64,000 bases of DNA from assembly GCF_006494535.1 (NCBI RefSeq), contig NZ_VHIQ01000001.1:622736-686735 (forward strand), written 5' to 3'. The notes under the pieces were generated by a model, which did no database searches, was not told the DNA's origin, and saw nothing but the letters and a program-made list of their open reading frames with translations. The first letter of the stretch is position 1, and the number at the start of each line of letters is the position of its first letter. Positions 26,773 through 36,025 of the stretch are shown here, piece by piece. A program made the position numbers and the translations under genes. This DNA is from Paucihalobacter ruber. Its GTDB lineage: Bacteria; Bacteroidota; Bacteroidia; Flavobacteriales; Flavobacteriaceae.

Positions 26773-29250
26773 TTATCTTATGAAAGTGTTAAACGTTTTA
26801 AATTGAATGGCGGCTTCTTCGGCACTGGTTTTAAAGTAAACGGTTTTTACTTCGCCGGACAGTAAATCAAAATAATTATCGCTAAAATGACCTTTTTGAG
26901 GACTAAATAGAAATACATTTTTTTGAAGAACTTCGGAAGTGACTTTAATTAAAAAACCTTCACTTACTTTTTTTAAAGACAGATTTACAGTTCCTTGCGG
27001 TAAATCAAGATCTTTAGGTTTTACTAGATAAAACAAGGAGGAAGACTCGTTAAAACTAGCTTTTAGAACTGCTTGATATTTCTTTTTATTAAAAATTTCT
27101 ATGGGTAAAGTTGCATAAATGTTACTCCCGGAAGCTTCAACTTTAATTTCAACGCGTTCTTGCCAAATTATATGTCCTTTAAAATCTATTAATTGAAGTT
27201 CTAACAAGCCATCTTGTGGTGATAATTCATCGTTTACTACATAAACATCGACATTGTTGTTGTTTTGTTCAAACGAAATCAAAACATTCTCAAAACTCCG
27301 TTTGGCTTGATAATGCAATGCCTTCCAGTCACCAAAAAAATCGATGCTCGACCAACTTACAGCGGGCCAGCAGTCGTTGAGTTGCCAATATAAACTGCCC
27401 ATATTATAAGGTCTCGAACGCCGATGTGCCTCAATACCTTTGCCGATGCCATAGGCTTGCAACAACTGACTCATATACACGTAATCTTCGTCATTATCAG
27501 GCACCGGAAAATCATGTTCCATATATTCTTTAATTCGCTCAAAACCAATTTGATGTTTTTGATGGGTTTTAAACGCAGGTGAATTAATATCGATACTGTC
27601 GTTGTCGTTTATAAATTTAATAGTTTCGTAGCTTGGAAACGCCTGAAAGCCAAATTCACTCATAAAACGAGGCACATTCTTTTCCAAACTTTCAAACGGA
27701 TATCCATCGTGCCAAACCCACCAATCGTGTGCATTGCCTTCGGTTATGTAGCGAATATCACCCCGACCAAATTTTGGAGAAGTTTCCCAATAAGGAACTT
27801 CCGATAATTTATTCACGGTATTTGGTAAAATGGTGTCGAAAATTTTTAAATAATTGTTCCAAATCTCTTCTTTTTCAGCTTCACTTCTGCCTTCCTGCCA
27901 ACCCCAGCGGTGCCAGCCTTCGCTTACTTCATTGTTACCGCACCACAAAGCAATAGAAGTAAAATTTCGCAATCGTTTTAGATTATCGATGGCTTCCTGC
28001 TGCACATTTTCAAGGAAAGTATCATCTCCGGGATACATCGCACAGGCAAACATAAAATCCTGCCAAACTAGCAAGCCCTTTTCATCACATTTTTCATAAA
28101 ACACCTCATTTTCATAAATGCCGCCACCCCAAACCCGAAGCATATTCATATTGGCGGTCACCACATCATTAAGTAATTGCTCATAATGCTGTTCTGTTAC
28201 TTCACTTTGAAAACTGTTTTGCGGAATGTAATTGGCACCTTTCATAAAAACAGGAACACCGTTTACTTTAAAATAAAAGGACTCGCCCACCTCATCCTTT
28301 TCTGCGATATGCTCAATGGTTCGCAGACCTTTTTTAAGTTTTTTTACATCCAATATTTTGTTATTTCGTCTTAAGCGCACTTCCATATCATACAAATGTG
28401 GCTCACCCAGGTTGTGTGGCCACCAACGTTGAGGGTTTTCAATAGTAAATGGGATATTCATCACATGTTCTCCAGCTCTAAATACTTGTTTTATTGTCAC
28501 CTTTAATTCTCCCTCAACAAGAATATCGAGGGTTAATTCTTTTTCTTCATTGAGTGTGATAGCGATTTCGGCCTCAAGTTCTGCAATATTATCGCTTAGT
28601 TTAATTTGTTTAAAATAAGTGTCTTCTATTCTAGCTATATTCCAGCTTTCTAAAAAAACCTTGCGCCAAATTCCTGAGGTTATAAATGTTGGCCCCCAAT
28701 CCCAACCGTATTGAAATTGCGCTTTACGCGAAAAAATACGAAGACCTTCAGGAAGTTCATAATCTAATTTGTCCTTTTCGGCTTCTTCAGAAATACTGGT
28801 GGGCTCAAAAACAATTCTTATGTGATTTTCTAATTTAAGAAATGGCTTTACATCTGCCTTCCAAAACCTAAAAGCGTTATTGGTACTTAATACTAAACTG
28901 TCATTTATATAAACTGAAGCGCAGGTATCTAAGCCATCAAAGCTTAACATATGATTGGATTTTTGAAGTGTTTTTTCATCAACAAAAAACCTTGTTTGAT
29001 ATTCCCATCCTGTTTCAGAAATCCATTGCAATTGCAACTCATTATCTTTTACAAAAGGATGCGGAATAAGTTTATTTCCATACAAATCAGTATGGACCGA
29101 ACCGGGAACGGTTGCCGGATACCAAATAGAATCTGTGGTTTTTTTGAATTGCCAACCTTCATGAATTAATTGCTTGGATATCAAATGTTTTGATTGTCTT
29201 TCACAACTCAAAATCAAGAGTAGTAATAATACTAATAGCCTATATTTCAA
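26773..29250 (-). CDS. Beta-mannosidase lipoprotein (GH2)
   Basis: 825-residue exo-beta-mannosidase. It would remove the Man-beta-1,4-GlcNAc residue of an N-glycan core. A lipoprotein signal (LLLLILSC, Cys at about 16) places it on a membrane surface, probably periplasmic. Domain order is the usual one: sugar-binding jelly roll (~30-200), Ig-like domain, TIM barrel (~310-620) with acid/base Glu in WCGNNEVSEGW (near 440) and nucleophile Glu in MSEFGFQAFPS (near 530), then C-terminal beta domains. Both catalytic Glu residues are present. Last gene of the minus operon, sharing ATGA with the cutC stop. Confidence 0.93.
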   Translation of the reverse strand: MKYRLLVLLLLLILSCERQSKHLISKQLIHEGWQFKKTTDSIWYPATVPGSVHTDLYGNKLIPHPFVKDNELQLQWISETGWEYQTRFFVDEKTLQKSNHMLSFDGLDTCASVYINDSLVLSTNNAFRFWKADVKPFLKLENHIRIVFEPTSISEEAEKDKLDYELPEGLRIFSRKAQFQYGWDWGPTFITSGIWRKVFLESWNIARIEDTYFKQIKLSDNIAELEAEIAITLNEEKELTLDILVEGELKVTIKQVFRAGEHVMNIPFTIENPQRWWPHNLGEPHLYDMEVRLRRNNKILDVKKLKKGLRTIEHIAEKDEVGESFYFKVNGVPVFMKGANYIPQNSFQSEVTEQHYEQLLNDVVTANMNMLRVWGGGIYENEVFYEKCDEKGLLVWQDFMFACAMYPGDDTFLENVQQEAIDNLKRLRNFTSIALWCGNNEVSEGWHRWGWQEGRSEAEKEEIWNNYLKIFDTILPNTVNKLSEVPYWETSPKFGRGDIRYITEGNAHDWWVWHDGYPFESLEKNVPRFMSEFGFQAFPSYETIKFINDNDSIDINSPAFKTHQKHQIGFERIKEYMEHDFPVPDNDEDYVYMSQLLQAYGIGKGIEAHRRSRPYNMGSLYWQLNDCWPAVSWSSIDFFGDWKALHYQAKRSFENVLISFEQNNNNVDVYVVNDELSPQDGLLELQLIDFKGHIIWQERVEIKVEASGSNIYATLPIEIFNKKKYQAVLKASFNESSSLFYLVKPKDLDLPQGTVNLSLKKVSEGFLIKVTSEVLQKNVFLFSPQKGHFSDNYFDLLSGEVKTVYFKTSAEEAAIQFKTFNTFIR

Positions 29251-29969
29251 TCTAAATTCTTTAAAATTCTACAAATAATTTCGGTGTTAGATTCAAACAC
29301 TTTATTTTCCTGAAAAAACTTTGTGCTATTCATTGTAACTATTGGGACGGCTGTTTCTTGAACCAAAGTTGTGGCAGAAGCGTGGATTTCAGTAAATCCC
29401 TTATCTTTAAACAACTTCACATTATTTTCGTTGATGCCGCCACCCGGCAAAATCTGAATCCGATTATTTGCTTGTTGATGCAGTTGGGTTAACAACTCAA
29501 TACCTTTTTCTGCAGTAGATGACTGCCCGGATGTCAAAATCCGATGAACACCAATATCAATTAACGTTTCTATCGCTTCTGCTGGGTTTGGCACCCAGTC
29601 AAATGCACGATGAAACGTAAATGGTAAAGGCTTGCTTAGTTCAACCAATTCTTTAGTTCTAATAACATCAATAGAATTATCAACATTCAAAACCCCGGAA
29701 ACAATGCCTGTACAACCCATCTTTTTGCAATTAAGAATGTCTGCTTTTATAATTTCAAATTCGTCTTCGGAATAAGTGAAATTACCACTCCGAGGGCGAA
29801 TCAAGACAAAAACCGGAATGGCTACTTTCTTTAAAACCTCTTGAATCATTCCAAATGATGGTGTTATACCACCAACGGCTAACTCACTGCATAACTCAAC
29901 GCGATGTGCTCCGGCTTTTTCAGCATTAATAGCAGATTGGATATTGGCAGCACAAATTTCTAAAGTCAT
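29247..29969 (-). CDS. cutC: CutC family TIM-barrel protein
   Basis: 240-residue cytoplasmic TIM-barrel protein of the CutC family. It shows the typical LEICAANIQSAINAEKAGAHRVELCSEL-type start (broken here: LEICAAN, then GAHRVELCSEL near 20), PRSGNFTYSEDE, TFHRAFDW and LPGGGINENN. The named role is copper homeostasis, but that assignment is disputed and no copper gene is nearby; its place between hexosaminidase and mannosidase genes suggests a carbohydrate role. The frame is open 41 residues upstream into the GH20 stop region; ATG at 29969 is chosen. Overlaps the GH2 gene by four bases. Confidence 0.9.
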   Translation of the reverse strand: MTLEICAANIQSAINAEKAGAHRVELCSELAVGGITPSFGMIQEVLKKVAIPVFVLIRPRSGNFTYSEDEFEIIKADILNCKKMGCTGIVSGVLNVDNSIDVIRTKELVELSKPLPFTFHRAFDWVPNPAEAIETLIDIGVHRILTSGQSSTAEKGIELLTQLHQQANNRIQILPGGGINENNVKLFKDKGFTEIHASATTLVQETAVPIVTMNSTKFFQENKVFESNTEIICRILKNLD

Positions 29970-29982
29970 AATAATCTTCAAT

Positions 29983-32283
29983 TTATTCAACGACAATCTC
30001 ATCAACAAACAACCAGGCCTTATGGCCGGCACCTTGCGCACCATCGGGAATGACACCGTAATTTTTGATGTTAATATGAATGTATCTCGCATCTAAATTT
30101 TCAACACGAACTTCTAAATTTTTTAAATTTTTCCCACCATCATCCAAAGTAGCATTATTCTTTGTCAAATTATTTCTTTCACTATCTAAAACTGCAACTT
30201 CAATAATTGACGGTGCGTAAATCCATTGCCCTATGGCGTCATAAAATCTGGTTGAAATCTTGTTTATTTGAGTAGTTGTGCCTAAATCAATCAGGATTTC
30301 CAAATCATCGCCCCAAAACCCCAGCCACTCCTTATCACCATAACGTTTGTCACTACCTTGTATGCCATTAATCAAACCGGCCGCGCCACTGCCGCTGTAA
30401 ACCTTGCTTGGCTCTACACTCAGTTCAATTTTTTTGCCCACGGCCTTATGTATTTCAATTGTTTCCTCAAAAATGGAACTTATTTGCTTTCCGTTTTCAT
30501 CAAAAACTGCTGCCTTTATTAGAAGGTCTTCAGAGACAGAGAGTGCCTTTTCATACTTGTAAGATTTTAAATTGGGCTCGCTGCCGTCTGTGGTATAAAA
30601 AATGGGGTTGGAGTTACTTTCCGATTTTAATTGAAAGAAAATACCATTTTCATTGGATTGAATTGTTCCTTTTATTTCATACAAATGATTGGCAACATTT
30701 ACGTTAAGCATATCCATCCGCTTTTGGAAATGCTCCAACCGCTTCACAAAATCTTCGTAATTTCTATGTTCTTCTGAAGTCCACAAGACTTCACTTAACG
30801 CTATTGCCCGTGGAAACGCCATATATTCCACTTGCTTCTCATCCCTCATATATTCTGTCCAGAGGTTGCCTTGCGCGCCTAATACAAATTGGGATTCTTC
30901 GGCGGTTAAACCTTCAGGAATCGGATTAAAATGATAGACTTTTTCTAAAGGTAAAAATCCGCCAATGGCCAGTGGTTCGGTGTCATTTTCGCTTTGGTAA
31001 TAATCAAAATAACAATGCGAAGTAGGTGTCATAATTACCTTGTGCCCTTGTTTGGCAGCAGCCACAGCACCTTCAACACCACGCCAGGACATCACGGTGG
31101 CATTGGGTGCCAGACCACCTTCCAAAATTTCGTCCCAACCGATGATTTGTCGACCTTTGCTATTGAGATATTTTTCCATTCGCGTGATGAAATAGCTTTG
31201 AAGTTCGTGCTCGTCTTTTAGCCCTTCTTTTTTAATGAGTGCCTGACAACTTTCGCAATTTTCCCATCGGGTTTTGGGTGCTTCGTCACCACCGATATGA
31301 ATGTACTCACTAGGGAAAAGCTCCAGAACTTCATCCAGAATGTCTTCCAAAAAAGCGAATGTTTCTTCCTTAGGGCAATAAATATCCTCAAAAACACCCC
31401 AAAATTTTGCCACTCCGGGGTTTTCACCTGTACATCCCAAATTCGGATAAGCGGCAATGGCTGCCTGTGAATGTCCGGGCATTTCAATTTCCGGAATTAC
31501 GGTAATATGTCTTGCCGAAGCATATGCAACGATTTCTTTGACCTCTTCTTGGGTGTAATAACCACCATAACGTTTTCCGTCAAATTGGTGTGGCATATCG
31601 TTGTAATGACCAATGAGCGTCTCGTCGCGCCAGGCGGCAACCTCTTGTAATTTTGGATATTTTTTAATCTCGATGCGCCAGCCTTGGTCTTCGGTTAAGT
31701 GCCAGTGAAAAGTATTCATCTTAAGCAGTGCCAGCATATCGATGTATTTCTTGATAAACGCTACCGGAAAGAAATGGCGACCCACATCCAGATGCATACC
31801 GCGATAAACAAATTGTGGTGCGTCTTCTATCTCTTGGGCTTGCAGGTGAATTTGATTGTCTTCAAAAGTTTGACTCTCAAATGCCGGTGGTAAAAGTTGT
31901 CTTAAAGTTTGAACGGCATAAAAAGCGCCTATGTCGGTTTGGGCTGAAATGATGATATCATTTTCTGAGATTTTTAAATGATATCCTTCTTTTTCAATTG
32001 TACTATCAAATTGAAAGCTGATTTTAGATTCGGATTTATCTTTATTAAGACGAATACTACTGCCGTTTTCTATAAAGTTTTTGAGAAATGACGAAGAAAG
32101 TTTAAAATATTCATCCGCAATGAGTTGAGTGTTGGAAGAAATTGTAAAATAACCCAATTGAATAATTTGTGCTTGTGGATTGGGAATAATAACTGAATCG
32201 AGTGGTTGATCAGCGTTTTTAGTACAACCAAATACGCAAAATACAATTACACCTAATAATTTTAATACATTACATCTTATCAT
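29983..32283 (-). CDS. Beta-N-acetylhexosaminidase lipoprotein (GH20)
   Basis: 766-residue exo-hexosaminidase, which would release terminal GlcNAc, including that of chitobiose cores. Signal peptide with lipobox VFGC (near residue 20). N-terminal GH20b-type domain (~25-150), GH20 barrel (~155-500) with the catalytic Asp-Glu pair in HIGGDEAPKT (near 325). After it come a chitobiase-C-like domain (YTTDGSEPN, ~540) and a C-terminal discoidin-like domain (~610-766). The same two tail modules occur in the GH92 protein next door. ATG at 32283 is preferred over the longer frame because it begins the signal peptide. 13 bp from cutC. Confidence 0.93.
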   Translation of the reverse strand: MIRCNVLKLLGVIVFCVFGCTKNADQPLDSVIIPNPQAQIIQLGYFTISSNTQLIADEYFKLSSSFLKNFIENGSSIRLNKDKSESKISFQFDSTIEKEGYHLKISENDIIISAQTDIGAFYAVQTLRQLLPPAFESQTFEDNQIHLQAQEIEDAPQFVYRGMHLDVGRHFFPVAFIKKYIDMLALLKMNTFHWHLTEDQGWRIEIKKYPKLQEVAAWRDETLIGHYNDMPHQFDGKRYGGYYTQEEVKEIVAYASARHITVIPEIEMPGHSQAAIAAYPNLGCTGENPGVAKFWGVFEDIYCPKEETFAFLEDILDEVLELFPSEYIHIGGDEAPKTRWENCESCQALIKKEGLKDEHELQSYFITRMEKYLNSKGRQIIGWDEILEGGLAPNATVMSWRGVEGAVAAAKQGHKVIMTPTSHCYFDYYQSENDTEPLAIGGFLPLEKVYHFNPIPEGLTAEESQFVLGAQGNLWTEYMRDEKQVEYMAFPRAIALSEVLWTSEEHRNYEDFVKRLEHFQKRMDMLNVNVANHLYEIKGTIQSNENGIFFQLKSESNSNPIFYTTDGSEPNLKSYKYEKALSVSEDLLIKAAVFDENGKQISSIFEETIEIHKAVGKKIELSVEPSKVYSGSGAAGLINGIQGSDKRYGDKEWLGFWGDDLEILIDLGTTTQINKISTRFYDAIGQWIYAPSIIEVAVLDSERNNLTKNNATLDDGGKNLKNLEVRVENLDARYIHINIKNYGVIPDGAQGAGHKAWLFVDEIVVE

Positions 32284-32302
32284 ATATTGAATTTGTATTT
32301 CA

Positions 32303-32929
32303 TTATAACATCCAAAAGTCATCGGTTAAATAAAATACCGTATCTACAAAATAAAGAACGTCATTCTTTGTAAGTACATTTTCATCGTGTAAATCCTCTA
32401 AGATAATTCCAAGCTCATCGTTATAATAGTCGTTATTCCTCGTGTTTATAAAACCGTTTGCAGCCATAAATTCTTTTACTCTATTTAAGTCTGTTTGCTG
32501 TGTTATTTGCACGTAAGCTTGTTTTAAAACCGCATACAATACGTCTTTTTGATTAGTAAAACCAAGTAATTCATAAGCCGTGTCAGGAAAAAAATAATTA
32601 TGTAATAAAAGGTTATGAAAATAATCCAGCCATGAAAGATAATAAATAGAATCGTTTAATTTTAAAACGTATTGCGAATTCTTTAAGTACACGCGCTGCT
32701 CGGCACCTTCGCTAATATATTGTGAATAATCTACATCTTGAAACCAATATTTTTGAGATTCAATGTAGTGTATTAAGCGCTCTGTTTCTTGTTTTTTGAA
32801 GTGCTTAGTGTTCTTAATTTCTTTGCTTGGCTTCGTGCCATCTGCAAGGTAACCGGTGATTGCTTGGATAGTAGCTCCAAACCTAACTTGGCTCTTTCCT
32901 GAAAGGACATTGTATAATTCATTTTTCAT
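32303..32929 (-). CDS. Polyvalent-protein-type kinase-like protein
   Basis: 208-residue protein that looks like a stand-alone member of the protein-kinase-like domain found in polyvalent proteins (recognised from memory). Kinase landmarks: glycine-loop-like SEGAEQRVYL, a candidate VAIK Lys in YVLKLND (near 88), a catalytic-loop-like LEDLHDENVL (near 183) and a metal-site-like YFVDTVFYL near the C-terminus. Whether it phosphorylates a protein, sugar or small molecule is unknown. ATG at 32929 is chosen; the upstream start at 32944 is TTG. It is first in the minus operon, 19 bp before GH20. A TATATTTG -7 box lies at 32942-32949. Confidence 0.72.
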   Translation of the reverse strand: MKNELYNVLSGKSQVRFGATIQAITGYLADGTKPSKEIKNTKHFKKQETERLIHYIESQKYWFQDVDYSQYISEGAEQRVYLKNSQYVLKLNDSIYYLSWLDYFHNLLLHNYFFPDTAYELLGFTNQKDVLYAVLKQAYVQITQQTDLNRVKEFMAANGFINTRNNDYYNDELGIILEDLHDENVLTKNDVLYFVDTVFYLTDDFWML

Positions 32930-32941
32930 AAATGATTTAAA

Positions 32942-32949
32942 CAAATATA
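32942..32949 (-). promoter_or_regulatory. -7 box of the kinase-GH20-cutC-GH2 operon
   Basis: Minus-strand TATATTTG, perfect TAnnTTTG, 12 bp before the ATG, so the leader would be only a few bases. No clear -33 element. Confidence 0.42.
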
Positions 32950-33068
32950 CAACAAAGAATGGAACTGTTAAAGACAGAATCTTTATGAAAAAGGCCTAAA
33001 CAAATTTCTCAAACCTTCAATCGCATTTTTAGTATATTAGTTGCCATAAATGTACCAATCAAAATCGA

Positions 33069-36020
33069 ATGCAAGCAAAATTCATCCTTCTTTTTATTCT
33101 TTCTTTGTTTTTTATTAATTGTTCGCAAAACAATCAAATAGCGCCCGCAACCAAAGACGCGCTATTAATATCTTACGTTAACCCAATGATTGGCACCGAC
33201 GGTACCGGACATACATTTCCGGGAGCAACACTGCCTTTTGGCATGATGCAACTAAGTCCTGATACCCGTGTAGATGGCAGCTGGGAAGGATGCAGCGGTT
33301 ACCATTACAGCGATGACTATATTTATGGATTCTCTCATACACACCTCAGCGGCACAGGTGTTTCAGATTATGGCGATGTGCTATTAATGCCAAGTAACGT
33401 AATCGAGTTTAATAATGGTTTTGATGGCAAAAAAGGCTACCGAAAACCCTTTTCTCATGAAAACGAAACCGCTTCAACAGGTTACTATTCGGTGGTTTTA
33501 GACTCCATTAATGTGAATGTAGAACTCACTGTTTCCTACCGAAGCGGTATTCATAAATACCAATTTCCTGATGCTGAAAATCAATTCCTAATTCTGGACT
33601 TAGAGCACAGAGACATGCTGTTGGATCACAAAATTCAACAAATTGATGATGTCTCGGTTAGCGGATACAGGTTTTCGAAGGCTTGGGCAGAAGATCAACG
33701 ACTGTTTTATTACATCACTTTTTCCCATCCAATTGAAAACATTACTTATCAAATTGAAAACGCGCAATCTCAAAAAAACTACAAATTTGAAAGTTCTAAA
33801 GCGGCCATTAAATTTAACAATCCCAACAATGAACCCGTTTTGATGAAAATTGGTATTAGCGCTGTTGATGAAAATGGTGCTAAAAATAATTTATTGAGTG
33901 AAATTGGCAATAAAACATTTGAACAAGTTAAAACCGAAGCTGAAGCCATTTGGGAGCAACAACTTGAAAAAATCATTATTGAAACACCAAACGACGACTA
34001 CAAAACTGTATTTTACACCGCCATGTACCACGCCATGATCGCGCCAAACATCTATCAGGATGTTGACGGCCGATACCGTGGAATGGATTTAGAAATTCAT
34101 CAAACCAACGATTTTGATTACTACACTGTTTTCTCTCTTTGGGATACTTACCGCGCAGCACATCCGCTGTACACTATTATTGAACAAGAACGCACCAAAG
34201 ATTTTATTCAAACCTTTTTAGCAAAATACGACGAAGGTGGCATCATGCCCATTTGGGATTTGGCGGGCAATTATACCGGATGTATGATTGGTTACCACGC
34301 CGTGCCCGTAATTGCGGATGCTTACTTAAAAGGCATAGATGGATTTGATTCCGACAAAGCACTTGAAGCGATGCAGCACAGCGCTATGCAAGATCACCTC
34401 GGACTTGAATCTTACAAAAAATTTGGGTTTATTCCATTAGAGGAAGAAAGTGAATCGGTTTCTAAAACTTTGGAATATGCTTACGATGATTGGACCATTG
34501 CCATGATGGCCAAAGATATGGGCAGAAATGATATTTATGAATCATTTTTAAAGCGCGCCCAAAATTATAAAAACGTGTTTGACCCCGAAACACAATTTAT
34601 GTGTGCCCGATTTAGAAATACCTGGTTTTCGCCATTTGACCCATACGAAGTAAATTCAAACTACACCGAAGCCAACGCCTGGCAGTACAGTTTATATACG
34701 CCTCAGGATTTTTCCGGGCTGATGAAATTAATGGGCGGAAAGGAAAAACTTGAAAAACACTTAGACGAGCTTTTTACAGCAGAGGCTGAAACTTCGGGAA
34801 GGCATCAGGTTGATATCACGGGACTTATTGGTCAATACGCACACGGAAACGAGCCGAGTCACCATATGGCATACATTTACAACTTTGTTAATAAGCCGCA
34901 CAAAACTCAGGAGCGCGTGAGACAAATCCTTACTGAACAATATCAAAATCATCCTGACGGTATTTCGGGAAATGAAGACTGCGGCCAAATGAGCGCCTGG
35001 TATATTTTTAGTTCATTAGGCTTTTATCCGGTAACACCGGGCAGCAACCAGTATATTATTGGCGCACCATTATTTGATAAAGCCACCATTAATCTTGAAA
35101 ACGGAAAAACCTTTACCATTTTAGCTGAAAACAACAGTCCTGAAAACCGTTATATAGCTTCGGTAAAACTTAATGGTAAATCGCACCCCAAGTCTTATAT
35201 CAATCACGATGACATTGTTAATGGAGGAACGCTCATTTTCACAATGACCAACCAGCCCACCAACTGGGGTACTAGTGATGAAGCCATCCCTGTGAGTGAA
35301 ATTTTAGAACACCTCATCATACCTTCACCTTTTATTAAAAGTGGCGATGTTGCTTTTAAAGATGACACCGAAGTTGTACTCGAATGTGCTGAAAAAGATG
35401 CTACCATTTTTTTTAGAATAAACGATAAAGATTTTGAACCATATCATGCTCCAATCAACATTTCCGAAGATACCCAACTCACGGTTTACAGCGAAAAAAA
35501 TGGTGTGAAAAGTGCCGAAGTTGGTACCAAATTTTACAAAATGGATTCTGATTTAAGTATTGAATTAGGTACTGCCTATGCCAACCAATACAATGGTGGT
35601 GGACCAAACGCCTTGATCGACGGTTTGCGCGGCACTAAAGATTTTAGAACCGGTGCCTGGCAAGGCTATCAGGATACTGATTTAATAGCCACACTCAATC
35701 GAGGCGGTAAAAAGCCCTTAAACTCGGTAAGCATTAACTTTTTGGTAGACCAACGCAGCTGGATTTTTTATCCTACTGAAGTAAGTTTATACATTTCAGA
35801 AAACGGAAAAGATTTCACCTTAAAAGACACTAAAACCTTTAATGCAGAAGTTCCAATCTCTCAAACCGAAATTGCAAACATTAAATTTAATTTAGACAGT
35901 CAACCGGTGCAGTATTTAAAAATTATAGCTAAAAATTTTGGAGACTTACCAGATTGGCATTTGGGTGCACCTTTTAATGGAAAAGCTTGGTTATTTGCAG
36001 ACGAAATTGTTTTAAAATAA
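33069..36020 (+). CDS. GH92 alpha-mannosidase lipoprotein
   Basis: 983-residue exo-alpha-mannosidase of family GH92, likely trimming high-mannose N-glycans. Lipoprotein signal with lipobox FINC near residue 17. The family start YVNPMIGTDGTGHTFPG (near 43-58) and the calcium/catalytic regions LWDTYRAAHPLY (near 365) and NEDCGQMSAWY (near 640) are present. After the GH92 domain (~735) follow a chitobiase-C-like domain (FFRINDKDFEPYHAP) and a discoidin-like C-terminal domain (~840-983), the same tail as the GH20 protein. First gene of the plus-strand operon with the permease and glycosylasparaginase, divergent from the hexosaminidase operon. Confidence 0.94.
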   Translation: MQAKFILLFILSLFFINCSQNNQIAPATKDALLISYVNPMIGTDGTGHTFPGATLPFGMMQLSPDTRVDGSWEGCSGYHYSDDYIYGFSHTHLSGTGVSDYGDVLLMPSNVIEFNNGFDGKKGYRKPFSHENETASTGYYSVVLDSINVNVELTVSYRSGIHKYQFPDAENQFLILDLEHRDMLLDHKIQQIDDVSVSGYRFSKAWAEDQRLFYYITFSHPIENITYQIENAQSQKNYKFESSKAAIKFNNPNNEPVLMKIGISAVDENGAKNNLLSEIGNKTFEQVKTEAEAIWEQQLEKIIIETPNDDYKTVFYTAMYHAMIAPNIYQDVDGRYRGMDLEIHQTNDFDYYTVFSLWDTYRAAHPLYTIIEQERTKDFIQTFLAKYDEGGIMPIWDLAGNYTGCMIGYHAVPVIADAYLKGIDGFDSDKALEAMQHSAMQDHLGLESYKKFGFIPLEEESESVSKTLEYAYDDWTIAMMAKDMGRNDIYESFLKRAQNYKNVFDPETQFMCARFRNTWFSPFDPYEVNSNYTEANAWQYSLYTPQDFSGLMKLMGGKEKLEKHLDELFTAEAETSGRHQVDITGLIGQYAHGNEPSHHMAYIYNFVNKPHKTQERVRQILTEQYQNHPDGISGNEDCGQMSAWYIFSSLGFYPVTPGSNQYIIGAPLFDKATINLENGKTFTILAENNSPENRYIASVKLNGKSHPKSYINHDDIVNGGTLIFTMTNQPTNWGTSDEAIPVSEILEHLIIPSPFIKSGDVAFKDDTEVVLECAEKDATIFFRINDKDFEPYHAPINISEDTQLTVYSEKNGVKSAEVGTKFYKMDSDLSIELGTAYANQYNGGGPNALIDGLRGTKDFRTGAWQGYQDTDLIATLNRGGKKPLNSVSINFLVDQRSWIFYPTEVSLYISENGKDFTLKDTKTFNAEVPISQTEIANIKFNLDSQPVQYLKIIAKNFGDLPDWHLGAPFNGKAWLFADEIVLK

Positions 36021-36025
36021 AACCG

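Noticed and set aside
32942-32944. TTG start for the kinase-like gene (five extra residues)
   Set aside because: The codon is in the -7 promoter box; the ATG at 32929 is the simpler start.
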